This document shows positions 57,937-64,000 of a DNA stretch of 64,000 bases, one piece after another. Numbering within the stretch: the first letter of the stretch is position 1; each line of letters begins with the position of its first letter. Source of the stretch: Candidatus Nitrotoga sp. MKT. GTDB lineage: Bacteria > Pseudomonadota > Gammaproteobacteria > Burkholderiales > Gallionellaceae. The stretch is taken from positions 124,001 through 188,000 of the forward strand of contig QFXH01000001.1 of NCBI GenBank assembly GCA_003402345.1, in the 5' to 3' direction. The position numbers and the translations under genes are program-made. The notes beneath the pieces were generated by a model. It searched no databases. It worked only from the letters and a program-made list of their open reading frames with translations, and was not told where the DNA came from.

Positions 57937-58662
57937 ATGAAGACATTCTGCTTGGAAGTAACTGGCGATTTCGCCTGCTTCACTCGACCTGAAATGAAGG
58001 TAGAGCGCGTCAGCTATGACGTGATGACACCCTCTGCCGCCCGCGCCGTGTTTGAGGCAATTTTGTGGAAGCCTGCCATTCGCTGGCAAGTGACCAAGAT
58101 TGAAGTGCTGAAGCCGATCAAGTGGATCACGCTGCGGCGCAACGAAGTGGGCGCAGTAATTTCGTCGCGCAACGTGCAAACCACCATGAACAGCGGCAGC
58201 GGCGACCTTGGCCTTTATATTGAAGACGAACGCCAGCAACGTGCTGGACTGTTCCTACGCGATGTCGCTTACCGCATCCATGCAGGATTTGAACTATGTG
58301 ATGCCGCAAAGCACAAATCAAACTTCCCGCATCTTTCCAAACATCGCATTAACGATACCGACGAACAGCGCGCCGCCGACGAAGCGAACTCGCCCGCAAA
58401 ATTTCTAAACATGTTTGAGCGCCGCGCCAGCAAAGGCCAGTGCGTGAATCAGCCTTATCTGGGTTGCCGCGAATTTGCCGCCAACTTCCGGCTGGTCAAA
58501 GATGTTGCTACCGAACCCGCACCGATAGCAGCAACGCTGGATTTGGGTTGGATGCTGCACGACATGGACTACAGCAACCTCGCCACCCCCAGCCCGCGCT
58601 TCTTCCGCGCCGAGCTGAAAAACGGTGTGCTGGATTTGAGCAATGTGGAGGTGCGGGGATGA
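57937..58662 (+). CDS. cas5c: Cas5c (Cas5d) crRNA-processing Cascade subunit
   Basis: In type I-C systems Cas5 replaces Cas6 and cuts the pre-crRNA. The 241-residue product has the I-C pattern: FCLEVTGDFACFTRPEMKVE, YDVMTPSAARAVFEAILWKP and IRWQVTKIEVLKPIKW. The ATG at 57937 follows a purine-rich AGGGAAG; an in-frame start 21 bases up is less likely. Its stop overlaps the cas8c start (ATGA). Confidence 0.95.
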   Translation: MKTFCLEVTGDFACFTRPEMKVERVSYDVMTPSAARAVFEAILWKPAIRWQVTKIEVLKPIKWITLRRNEVGAVISSRNVQTTMNSGSGDLGLYIEDERQQRAGLFLRDVAYRIHAGFELCDAAKHKSNFPHLSKHRINDTDEQRAADEANSPAKFLNMFERRASKGQCVNQPYLGCREFAANFRLVKDVATEPAPIAATLDLGWMLHDMDYSNLATPSPRFFRAELKNGVLDLSNVEVRG

Positions 58663-60362
58663 TTCTTCACGCGCTATGTGATTACTACGAACGCAAGCCG
58701 GACTTGCCTCGTCCGGGTTTTGAAACAAAGGCCATTCCCTTCGTAATCGAAATCAATTCTGCGGGGCAGTTGGTGCAGATTGAGGACACGCGGACTCTTG
58801 AGGGAAAAAAGAAAATTGCGCGCAATTTTGTCGTGCCGCTAGGTGCGAAAAAAACCTCGGGTGTTGCCGCAAACCTGCTGTGGGATAACGCCGAATACGT
58901 GCTGGGTATCACTAGCACGGGCAAGCCAGATCGGGTGCAAGAGCAACATGCTGCATTTCAAGCCAAGCTGGATGCGTTAGCTGACAAAACTGGCGATGAC
59001 GGTTTGCAAGCCGTGCGCACTTTTCTGCAAGCACCCGACAGAGCGCGATTGGAAAGCGATCCATTGTGGCCGGAAATATTGGAAGTTAATCCGGTAATGA
59101 CTTTTCGGCTTAATGGAGACCTTGAACTGGTTTGCCAACGACCCCATGTCAGGGCTGTGCTGGAAAAATCTGGCGTTAATACAGAGGAAGTAACTTGCCT
59201 GATAAGCGGCGAGCCGAATGGTTTCGAACGCCTGCACACATCTATCAAAGGTGTATGGGGCGCACAATCGAGCGGAGCCAATATTGTCTCGTTCAATAAG
59301 GATGCGTTTAATTCCTTTGGCAAAGAACAAGGTGCCAATGCGCCCGTCGGCAAGCGAGCCGCCTTCGCTTACACAACCTCGCTCAATTACCTGCTCAGCA
59401 AGGAGAGTAAGCAACGCATACAAGTCGGCGATGCCTCTACCGTATTTTGGTCAGAAATGCACACCGACCTGGAAGATACATTTGCCGACCTGTTCGACGA
59501 GCCACCCAAGGACGACCCGGCAAAACAAACGCGCGCCATCGAAGCCTTATTCAAAGCACCACAAATGGGGGCGCTCAGTGACGAGGGAGGTAATACACGC
59601 TTTTATGTGCTTGGCCTCGCACCCAATGCCGCGCGTATCAGTGTGCGCTTTTGGCAGGTCGGCACTGTTGCTGAAATGTCGGCGCGAATACGCCAGCATT
59701 TTGAAGACTTGGAAATTATTCATGCCAGTTTCGAGAAGCCGTACCTCTCGCTGTTTCGGCTGCTGATCACCATCGCATCGCAAGGCAAATCGGAAAATAT
59801 TCCGCCCAATCTGGCGGGCGAATTCATGCGTGCAATTCTTGCCGGGTTGCCCTATCCGCAAACGCTGTTGCAAGCCGCCGTGCGCCGCATCCGCGCCGAA
59901 CGTGAAGTGAATTACCCGCGCGCCGCCCTCATCAAGGCCTGCCTCAACCGGCAGGCACGTTATTCACCGCCAAACCAAGAAAAGGAGATTGCCGTGTCAC
60001 TCGATGATTCCAATACCAACCCCGGTTACCGCATTGGTCGCCTTTTTGCCGCGCTAGAAAAAATACAGGAAGAGACGGTCAATCCCAGCGCCACGATACG
60101 CGACCGGTTTTACGGTGCGGCATCCAGCACACCTGTTACCGTATTTGCCAATTTGATGAAGCTGAAAAATCATCACCTCTCGAAAATGGAAGAAGGACGC
60201 AAACGCTACTTCGAAAAGCTCATCGGCCAGATCATGTCTGACATCAACGACTTTCCGGCACATCTGAGCCTTGCCGATCAGGGGCGTTTCGCCATCGGTT
60301 ACTACCATCAACGGCAAGCCTTTTTCACCAAATCCGAATCCACCACCACCAAGGGAGAATAA
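58659..60362 (+). CDS. cas8c: Cas8c (Csd1) Cascade large subunit
   Basis: Cas8c recognises the PAM and recruits Cas3. The 567-residue protein has the Csd1 pattern: [19 protein letters not shown] at the start, [30 protein letters not shown] and [20 protein letters not shown]. It starts with an ATGA overlap with cas5c. The open frame runs further upstream over cas5c, but without family similarity. An internal in-frame start for Cas11c is at 59994. Confidence 0.96.
   Translation: MILHALCDYYERKPDLPRPGFETKAIPFVIEINSAGQLVQIEDTRTLEGKKKIARNFVVPLGAKKTSGVAANLLWDNAEYVLGITSTGKPDRVQEQHAAFQAKLDALADKTGDDGLQAVRTFLQAPDRARLESDPLWPEILEVNPVMTFRLNGDLELVCQRPHVRAVLEKSGVNTEEVTCLISGEPNGFERLHTSIKGVWGAQSSGANIVSFNKDAFNSFGKEQGANAPVGKRAAFAYTTSLNYLLSKESKQRIQVGDASTVFWSEMHTDLEDTFADLFDEPPKDDPAKQTRAIEALFKAPQMGALSDEGGNTRFYVLGLAPNAARISVRFWQVGTVAEMSARIRQHFEDLEIIHASFEKPYLSLFRLLITIASQGKSENIPPNLAGEFMRAILAGLPYPQTLLQAAVRRIRAEREVNYPRAALIKACLNRQARYSPPNQEKEIAVSLDDSNTNPGYRIGRLFAALEKIQEETVNPSATIRDRFYGAASSTPVTVFANLMKLKNHHLSKMEEGRKRYFEKLIGQIMSDINDFPAHLSLADQGRFAIGYYHQRQAFFTKSESTTTKGE
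59994..60362 (+). CDS. cas11c: Internal Cas11c small subunit start within cas8c
   Basis: Inside cas8c, AAGGAG (59982-59987) is six bases before an in-frame GTG at codon 446. Translation from there would give a 122-residue, mainly helical protein starting [20 protein letters not shown]. Internal translation of a Cas11 small subunit from the 3' part of cas8 is established for type I-C systems, and the start at the conserved YRIGRLFA segment fits that. No experiment supports it here. Confidence 0.75.
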   Translation: MSLDDSNTNPGYRIGRLFAALEKIQEETVNPSATIRDRFYGAASSTPVTVFANLMKLKNHHLSKMEEGRKRYFEKLIGQIMSDINDFPAHLSLADQGRFAIGYYHQRQAFFTKSESTTTKGE

Positions 60363-60367
60363 ATATC

Positions 60368-61249
60368 ATGACACTGACTAATCGTTACGACTTCGTTCTG
60401 CTGTTCGACGTAAAAGACGGCAACCCAAACGGCGACCCGGATGCAGGCAACCTGCCGCGTGTGGATGCCGAAACCGGGCGTGGGCTGGTGACAGACGTGT
60501 GCCTCAAGCGCAAGGTGCGCAACTTCGTCGGGCTGGTGAAAGGCGAGCAGCCGCCGTTCGAGATTTACGTCAAAGAAAAAGCGGTTCTCAATAATCAAAA
60601 CAAGCGCGCTTATGTAGGTATCGGCAAGTCAGAGTTGCTCGAAGGCGACGACAAGAAACGCAAAGGCGGCGATGCCGTTGATGAAGCAAGACAGTGGATG
60701 TGCCGCAACTTCTATGATGTGCGTGCATTTGGTGCGGTCATGTCTCTTGGTATCAATTGCGGTCAAGTGCGCGGCCCGATCCAGCTAACCTTCGCCCGTT
60801 CCGTTGATCCAGTCGTTGCACTGGAACATTCGATTACCCGCATGGCGGTTGCCACCGAGGCAGAAGCCGAAAAGCAAGGTGGAGATAATCGCACCATGGG
60901 GCGCAAATTCACCGTGCCTTACGGCCTGTACGCCGCCCACGGCTTCGTGTCTTCCTTCCTCGCCAAGCAGACCGGTTTCGATGAAAACGATCTGGAATTG
61001 CTCTGGCAAGCACTAGCGCAGATGTTCGAGCATGACCGCTCCGCTGCCAGAGGCGAAATGACCACGCGTGGGCTATACGTCTTCAAGCATGACAGCGAAT
61101 TGGGCAACGCCCCAGCACACAAATTGTTTGAGTTGATTCAGGCGAAGAAAAACTCTGATGAACCAGCGCGCGACTTCGCCGATTACACCATTTCAGTTAA
61201 AGAGGCAGATATTCCTGCTGGAGTCTCGTTGCAGCGAAAGGTCGGTTAA
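60368..61249 (+). CDS. cas7c: Cas7c (Csd2) Cascade backbone subunit
   Basis: Cas7 coats the crRNA in multiple copies. The 293-residue protein has the Csd2 features: [20 protein letters not shown], then [24 protein letters not shown] and [14 protein letters not shown]. It starts five bases after cas8c with AAGGGAGA upstream. Confidence 0.97.
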   Translation: MTLTNRYDFVLLFDVKDGNPNGDPDAGNLPRVDAETGRGLVTDVCLKRKVRNFVGLVKGEQPPFEIYVKEKAVLNNQNKRAYVGIGKSELLEGDDKKRKGGDAVDEARQWMCRNFYDVRAFGAVMSLGINCGQVRGPIQLTFARSVDPVVALEHSITRMAVATEAEAEKQGGDNRTMGRKFTVPYGLYAAHGFVSSFLAKQTGFDENDLELLWQALAQMFEHDRSAARGEMTTRGLYVFKHDSELGNAPAHKLFELIQAKKNSDEPARDFADYTISVKEADIPAGVSLQRKVG

Positions 61250-61268
61250 TTACCGATGACCTCCTTAG

Positions 61269-61296
61269 TTGCAGCAGTCCATCGACAGCCTATAAT
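61269..61296 (+). promoter_or_regulatory. Sigma-70 promoter of the toxin-antitoxin pair
   Basis: TTGCAG (61269-61274) and a perfect TATAAT (61291-61296) are 16 bases apart, upstream of the antitoxin start at 61325. This places a promoter inside the cas operon, just after cas7c. Confidence 0.72.
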
Positions 61297-61324
61297 ACCC
61301 GTATGAAACTGAAGGAGAAATCAC

Positions 61325-61543
61325 ATGCAATACGCTGACATCATTGCAAGGGAAGCCGATTCGCTTCCCTTGGAGAAGCAAGTTGAGGTGCTCGATTTCA
61401 TCGCGTTCCTCAAGGATAGACAAAGCCGCACAGGAGAAGCTTCGATTCCCATGACGATTGAGGAAATCGAAGCGTTCTTCCGTAGCTTCAAAGTAGATAC
61501 GAGCGGCTACAAATTCGACCGGGATGAGGCCAATGCCCGCTAA
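61325..61543 (+). CDS. DUF2281-family antitoxin
   Basis: The 72-residue protein has the DUF2281 pattern: IIAREADSLPLEKQVEVLDF IAFLK at the N-terminus and a C-terminal acidic/aromatic tail (EIEAFFRSFKVDTSGYKFDR). Such proteins pair with PIN toxins. It has AAGGAGA nine bases before the ATG and overlaps the toxin start, as in antitoxin-first modules. Confidence 0.85.
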   Translation: MQYADIIAREADSLPLEKQVEVLDFIAFLKDRQSRTGEASIPMTIEEIEAFFRSFKVDTSGYKFDRDEANAR

Positions 61544-61937
61544 GGCGTTCATAGACACGAATATCGTCATTTATTCCCTTGGGCCAAATTCAGCAAAGGC
61601 TACGTTGGCTGCGCCTCTATTTGCAGATCACCCTACTATCTCTACGCAAGTACTTTCCGAAACGGCGAATGTGGCACGAAAGAAACTGGCAATGCCACTA
61701 TCGGAAATTGGGAAACTGCTCGCAATGCTCGAAGCAACGTGTCGGGTGGAGATTGTCACTCCGGCAACCATGCATCGTGCGCTCGATATTTCCGGACGGC
61801 ATGGATTCTCCTGGTTTGACAGCCTGATCGTCGCCTCTGCCCTCGAAGCCGGATGCGACGCGCTCTATACGGAAGATTTACAGCATGGACAGGTACTCGA
61901 GGGCAAGCTAACTGTCACCAACCCGTTTTCAGTTTGA
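61533..61937 (+). CDS. PIN-domain toxin (VapC-like)
   Basis: The 134-residue protein has the PIN-domain acidic residues: Asp in AFIDTNIVIYSL, Glu in VLSETANVARK, Asp in WFDSLIVASALEAG and Asp in LYTEDLQHG. It should be a metal-dependent RNase. The chosen ATG gives MPAKAFIDTN; an ATG nine bases earlier is also possible. It overlaps the antitoxin and ends 12 bases before cas4. Confidence 0.9.
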   Translation: MPAKAFIDTNIVIYSLGPNSAKATLAAPLFADHPTISTQVLSETANVARKKLAMPLSEIGKLLAMLEATCRVEIVTPATMHRALDISGRHGFSWFDSLIVASALEAGCDALYTEDLQHGQVLEGKLTVTNPFSV

Positions 61938-61949
61938 GTATAAGTGGGA

Positions 61950-62573
61950 ATGGAAGCAGCCGACCCCATTATGCTTTCTGCCCTCCAGCACTGGAGCTAT
62001 TGCCCGCGCCAGTGCGCGCTTATTCATGTCGAGCAGGCATTCGATGAAAATGTTTTTACCATGCGTGGGAATGCGGCACATGAGCGGGTGGATGATCCGG
62101 GATTTGAAACTTTCGAGGGCGTGCGTGCCGAACGTGCTTTGCCGGTGTGGTCGGATCGATTGGGGCTGATCGGCAAATGTGATGTGGTGGAGTTTCATCC
62201 CGACGGACATATCTTTCCAGTGGAATACAAACATGGAAAAAAACGCGAAAAAATTCACGACGATCTCCAACTTGCCGCGCAAGCGATGTGTCTGGAAGAA
62301 ATGACCGGTAAGACCATCACTCGTGGCGCGATTTATCACCACGGTTCGCGGCGCAGGCGTGAGGTGGCAATTACGCAAGAACTACGCGACAAAGTGGAAG
62401 ATACTGTGAGCGCCATTCGCGCCATGATGGATTCCGGCAAGCTGCCACCTCCGGTCAATGACGCGCGCTGCAAGGAGTGTTCGCTGAATGAGATTTGTCA
62501 GCCTCAGGCTCTTACTGAACGTGCGGTGCGGCATAGCCTGCTGGAAACCTTGTTCGAGCCAGAGGGTACGTAA
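61950..62573 (+). CDS. cas4: CRISPR-associated exonuclease Cas4
   Basis: Cas4 trims prespacers and helps set PAM and orientation in adaptation. The 207-residue protein has the iron-sulfur cysteines (YCPRQC near residues 18-22 and CKECSLNEIC near the end) and the RecB-type core (LGLIGKCDVVEFHPDGHIFP VEYKHGKK; QLAAQAMCLEEM). The start is uncertain: GTG at 61944, ATG at 61950 or ATG at 61971 are all possible, and no good ribosome site picks one. Confidence 0.95.
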   Translation: MEAADPIMLSALQHWSYCPRQCALIHVEQAFDENVFTMRGNAAHERVDDPGFETFEGVRAERALPVWSDRLGLIGKCDVVEFHPDGHIFPVEYKHGKKREKIHDDLQLAAQAMCLEEMTGKTITRGAIYHHGSRRRREVAITQELRDKVEDTVSAIRAMMDSGKLPPPVNDARCKECSLNEICQPQALTERAVRHSLLETLFEPEGT

Positions 62574-62575
62574 AA

Positions 62576-63613
62576 ATGGCGCGCCAATTACTCAATACCC
62601 TCTACGTCATGACACCCAATTCCTATCTTCATCTGGAGAATGACACAGTGCGGGTAGATGCGGAGCGCGAGAAAAAATTGCAGGTGCCGCTGCACCATCT
62701 GGGCAGTGTGGTGTGTTTGGGTAATATCATGCTTTCCCCTGCGTTGATGCATCGCTGTGCGGATGACGGTATCAGCCTGGTGTTGCTGAATAACCAAGGA
62801 CGGTTCAAGGCGCGGCTCGAAGGTGCCGTCTCCGGCAACATTCTGCTGAGGCAGGCGCAGCATCACTTGGCGTTGGATGAAAAATTTGCGCTGGGCATTG
62901 CGCATAGCGCGATTGCCGGGAAGTTACGCAATAGCCGCCAAGTCTTGCTACGCGGCGCACGTGAAGCAGGGGATGAAGAAGACAGTCGCGTACTTACAGC
63001 AGCAGCCGAAACACTCTCCAATTCTTTACGCAATCTGCCGCACGCCCCCGATTTAGATGTGGTGCGCGGCATTGAGGGGGATGCGGCAAAAAATTATTTT
63101 GCCGCATTGCCGCTACTGGTCAAGCGAGAGGCGCGCAATAAATTCACGATGGATGGCCGCACTCGGCGACCGCCGCGCGACCGATTCAATGCACTACTTT
63201 CATTCCTTTATTCCATGCTGATGAACGACTGCCGTTCCGCGCTGGAAGCTGTCGGTCTCGATCCCCAGCTTGGTTTTTTGCATACCGTTCGCCCCGGGCG
63301 CGCCGCACTCGCACTGGATTTGATGGAAGAATTTCGCGCAATTTTCGCCGACCGCTTGGCGCTCACCCTGATTAACCGTGGGCAGATCGGCTCCAATGAT
63401 TTTGCCGAACGTGAAGGGGGTGCGGTGCTACTCGAAGGCAACGCGCGCCGCACCGTAGTGGTCGCCTATCAAGAGCGTAAACAGGAGGAAGTGATGCACC
63501 CCTTGCTTGAAACCAAGGTGCCAATTGGTCTGTTACCGTTGCTGCAAGCGCGCTTCATGGCGCGTACTCTACGCGGAGAAATGGAAGGCTACCTTCCGTT
63601 TCTATACCGCTAA
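62576..63613 (+). CDS. cas1: CRISPR-associated integrase Cas1 (type I-C)
   Basis: Cas1 with Cas2 inserts new spacers. The 345-residue protein has the I-C family pattern: [20 protein letters not shown] at the start, the metal-binding glutamate in [14 protein letters not shown], histidine in [20 protein letters not shown] and the downstream acidic residues. It begins two bases after cas4. Confidence 0.97.
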   Translation: MARQLLNTLYVMTPNSYLHLENDTVRVDAEREKKLQVPLHHLGSVVCLGNIMLSPALMHRCADDGISLVLLNNQGRFKARLEGAVSGNILLRQAQHHLALDEKFALGIAHSAIAGKLRNSRQVLLRGAREAGDEEDSRVLTAAAETLSNSLRNLPHAPDLDVVRGIEGDAAKNYFAALPLLVKREARNKFTMDGRTRRPPRDRFNALLSFLYSMLMNDCRSALEAVGLDPQLGFLHTVRPGRAALALDLMEEFRAIFADRLALTLINRGQIGSNDFAEREGGAVLLEGNARRTVVVAYQERKQEEVMHPLLETKVPIGLLPLLQARFMARTLRGEMEGYLPFLYR

Positions 63614-63618
63614 ATGCC

Positions 63619-63909
63619 ATGCTAATTATTGTTACCTATGACGTATCTACCCTAACAGCCGCTGGCCGTAAGCGATTGCGCCGCGTCGCTAAAGTTTGTG
63701 AAAGCACCGGGCAGCGGGTACAAAACTCAGTATTTGAATGCAAAGTTAATCAAATGCAGCTGGAAGAATTAGAGCGGCGACTGCTAGCCGAGATAGACGA
63801 AAAAGAAGACAGCCTGCGCTTATACCGCTTGACCGAACCGGTGGAATTGCACATCAAGGAATATGGGAATTTCCATGCTGTAGATTTTGAAGGGACGCTG
63901 GTAATATGA
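63619..63909 (+). CDS. cas2: CRISPR-associated endoribonuclease-fold protein Cas2
   Basis: The 96-residue protein has the Cas2 ferredoxin-like fold: [20 protein letters not shown] with the conserved Asp, [19 protein letters not shown], and the C-terminal EDSLRLYRL. It bridges Cas1 dimers. It starts five bases after cas1 and is the last gene in the window. Confidence 0.97.
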   Translation: MLIIVTYDVSTLTAAGRKRLRRVAKVCESTGQRVQNSVFECKVNQMQLEELERRLLAEIDEKEDSLRLYRLTEPVELHIKEYGNFHAVDFEGTLVI

Positions 63910-64000
63910 TGCGCGAACCCATAGCAACGACACAAACGCGGCAGGTTCGCGTTGTGGCTAATATATTGACGAAGAATGATTATTTAACTTCGTTGTTTGA
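63910..64000. other. Likely start of CRISPR leader
   Basis: The 91 bases after cas2 have no gene and become AT-rich. In type I-C loci the leader and array usually follow cas2, so this is probably the left part of the leader. No repeat unit is in the window. Confidence 0.45.

Noticed and set aside
58440-58658. Upstream extension of cas8c over cas5c
   Set aside because: The extension is Arg/Gln-rich and out of frame with cas5c, while the ATGA overlap gives the standard Csd1 start.
63910-64000. CRISPR repeats in the window
   Set aside because: No repeated 28-37 bp unit with regular spacing was seen anywhere.

Overview
The window reads as a stretch of a betaproteobacterial chromosome, most like the Nitrosomonadales/Gallionellaceae. 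The evidence is the gene order rlmN-pilW-rodZ-ispG-hisS-yfgM-bamB-der, a beta/gamma-type flagellar gene set, a DUF3365 haem-sensor kinase, and remnants of sulfide-oxidation genes. Genus cannot be fixed from sequence reading alone.

Layout. (1) 1-7.8 kb is a tight plus-strand housekeeping run: ribosome/tRNA methylation, type IV pilus assembly, cell shape, isoprenoids, histidyl-tRNA, outer-membrane assembly and ribosome GTPase. (2) 7.8-27 kb is a loose accessory region. It holds a beta-helix protein, a broken SIR2-like gene, a 28-bp sequence almost identical to the E. coli chromosome-dimer resolution site dif (10458-10485), a DUF1259 protein, an OprB-type porin, a haem-sensor hybrid kinase with an EAL response regulator, mtgA, aroE, a TonB-ExbB-ExbD system with an expanded 78-bp tandem repeat, and flavohaemoglobin. 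It also holds remnants of a persulfide dioxygenase/sulfide:quinone reductase pair, an amidohydrolase and a TonB-dependent receptor. The dif-like site and the density of dead genes suggest the replication terminus. (3) 27.2-33.5 kb returns to plus-strand housekeeping: thiO, ubiK, comM/yifB, ispB and a diguanylate cyclase. (4) 33.8-53.5 kb is a large flagellar locus: fliC, flaG, fliD, fliS, fliT, a second FliK-like protein with an FlhB-tail protein, ycgR, divergent fliE, then fliFGHIJK and fliLMNOPQR. A sigma-28 promoter and a terminator flank fliC. (5) 54.3-64 kb is a type I-C CRISPR-Cas locus: WYL regulator, a 31-residue membrane peptide, cas3, cas5c, cas8c (with an in-frame internal start for Cas11c), cas7c, a DUF2281/PIN toxin-antitoxin pair with its own promoter, cas4, cas1 and cas2. 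The array itself is not in the window; it would be expected just past the right edge.

How parts work together. The flagellar genes encode export gate, switch, basal body, filament and chaperones. The diguanylate cyclase, EAL protein and PilZ-type YcgR give a c-di-GMP circuit that could act on motility. The Cas genes make up a full I-C effector (Cas5-Cas8-Cas11-Cas7), nuclease-helicase (Cas3) and adaptation set (Cas4-Cas1-Cas2). The toxin-antitoxin pair sits exactly between effector and adaptation modules and its promoter could feed cas4-cas1-cas2.

The most notable items are the dif-like site, the toxin-antitoxin insertion inside the cas operon, the internal cas11c start, a motif shared by the putative promoters of the WYL gene and of the cas operon, and a 141-bp inverted-repeat element with a 4-bp target duplication.
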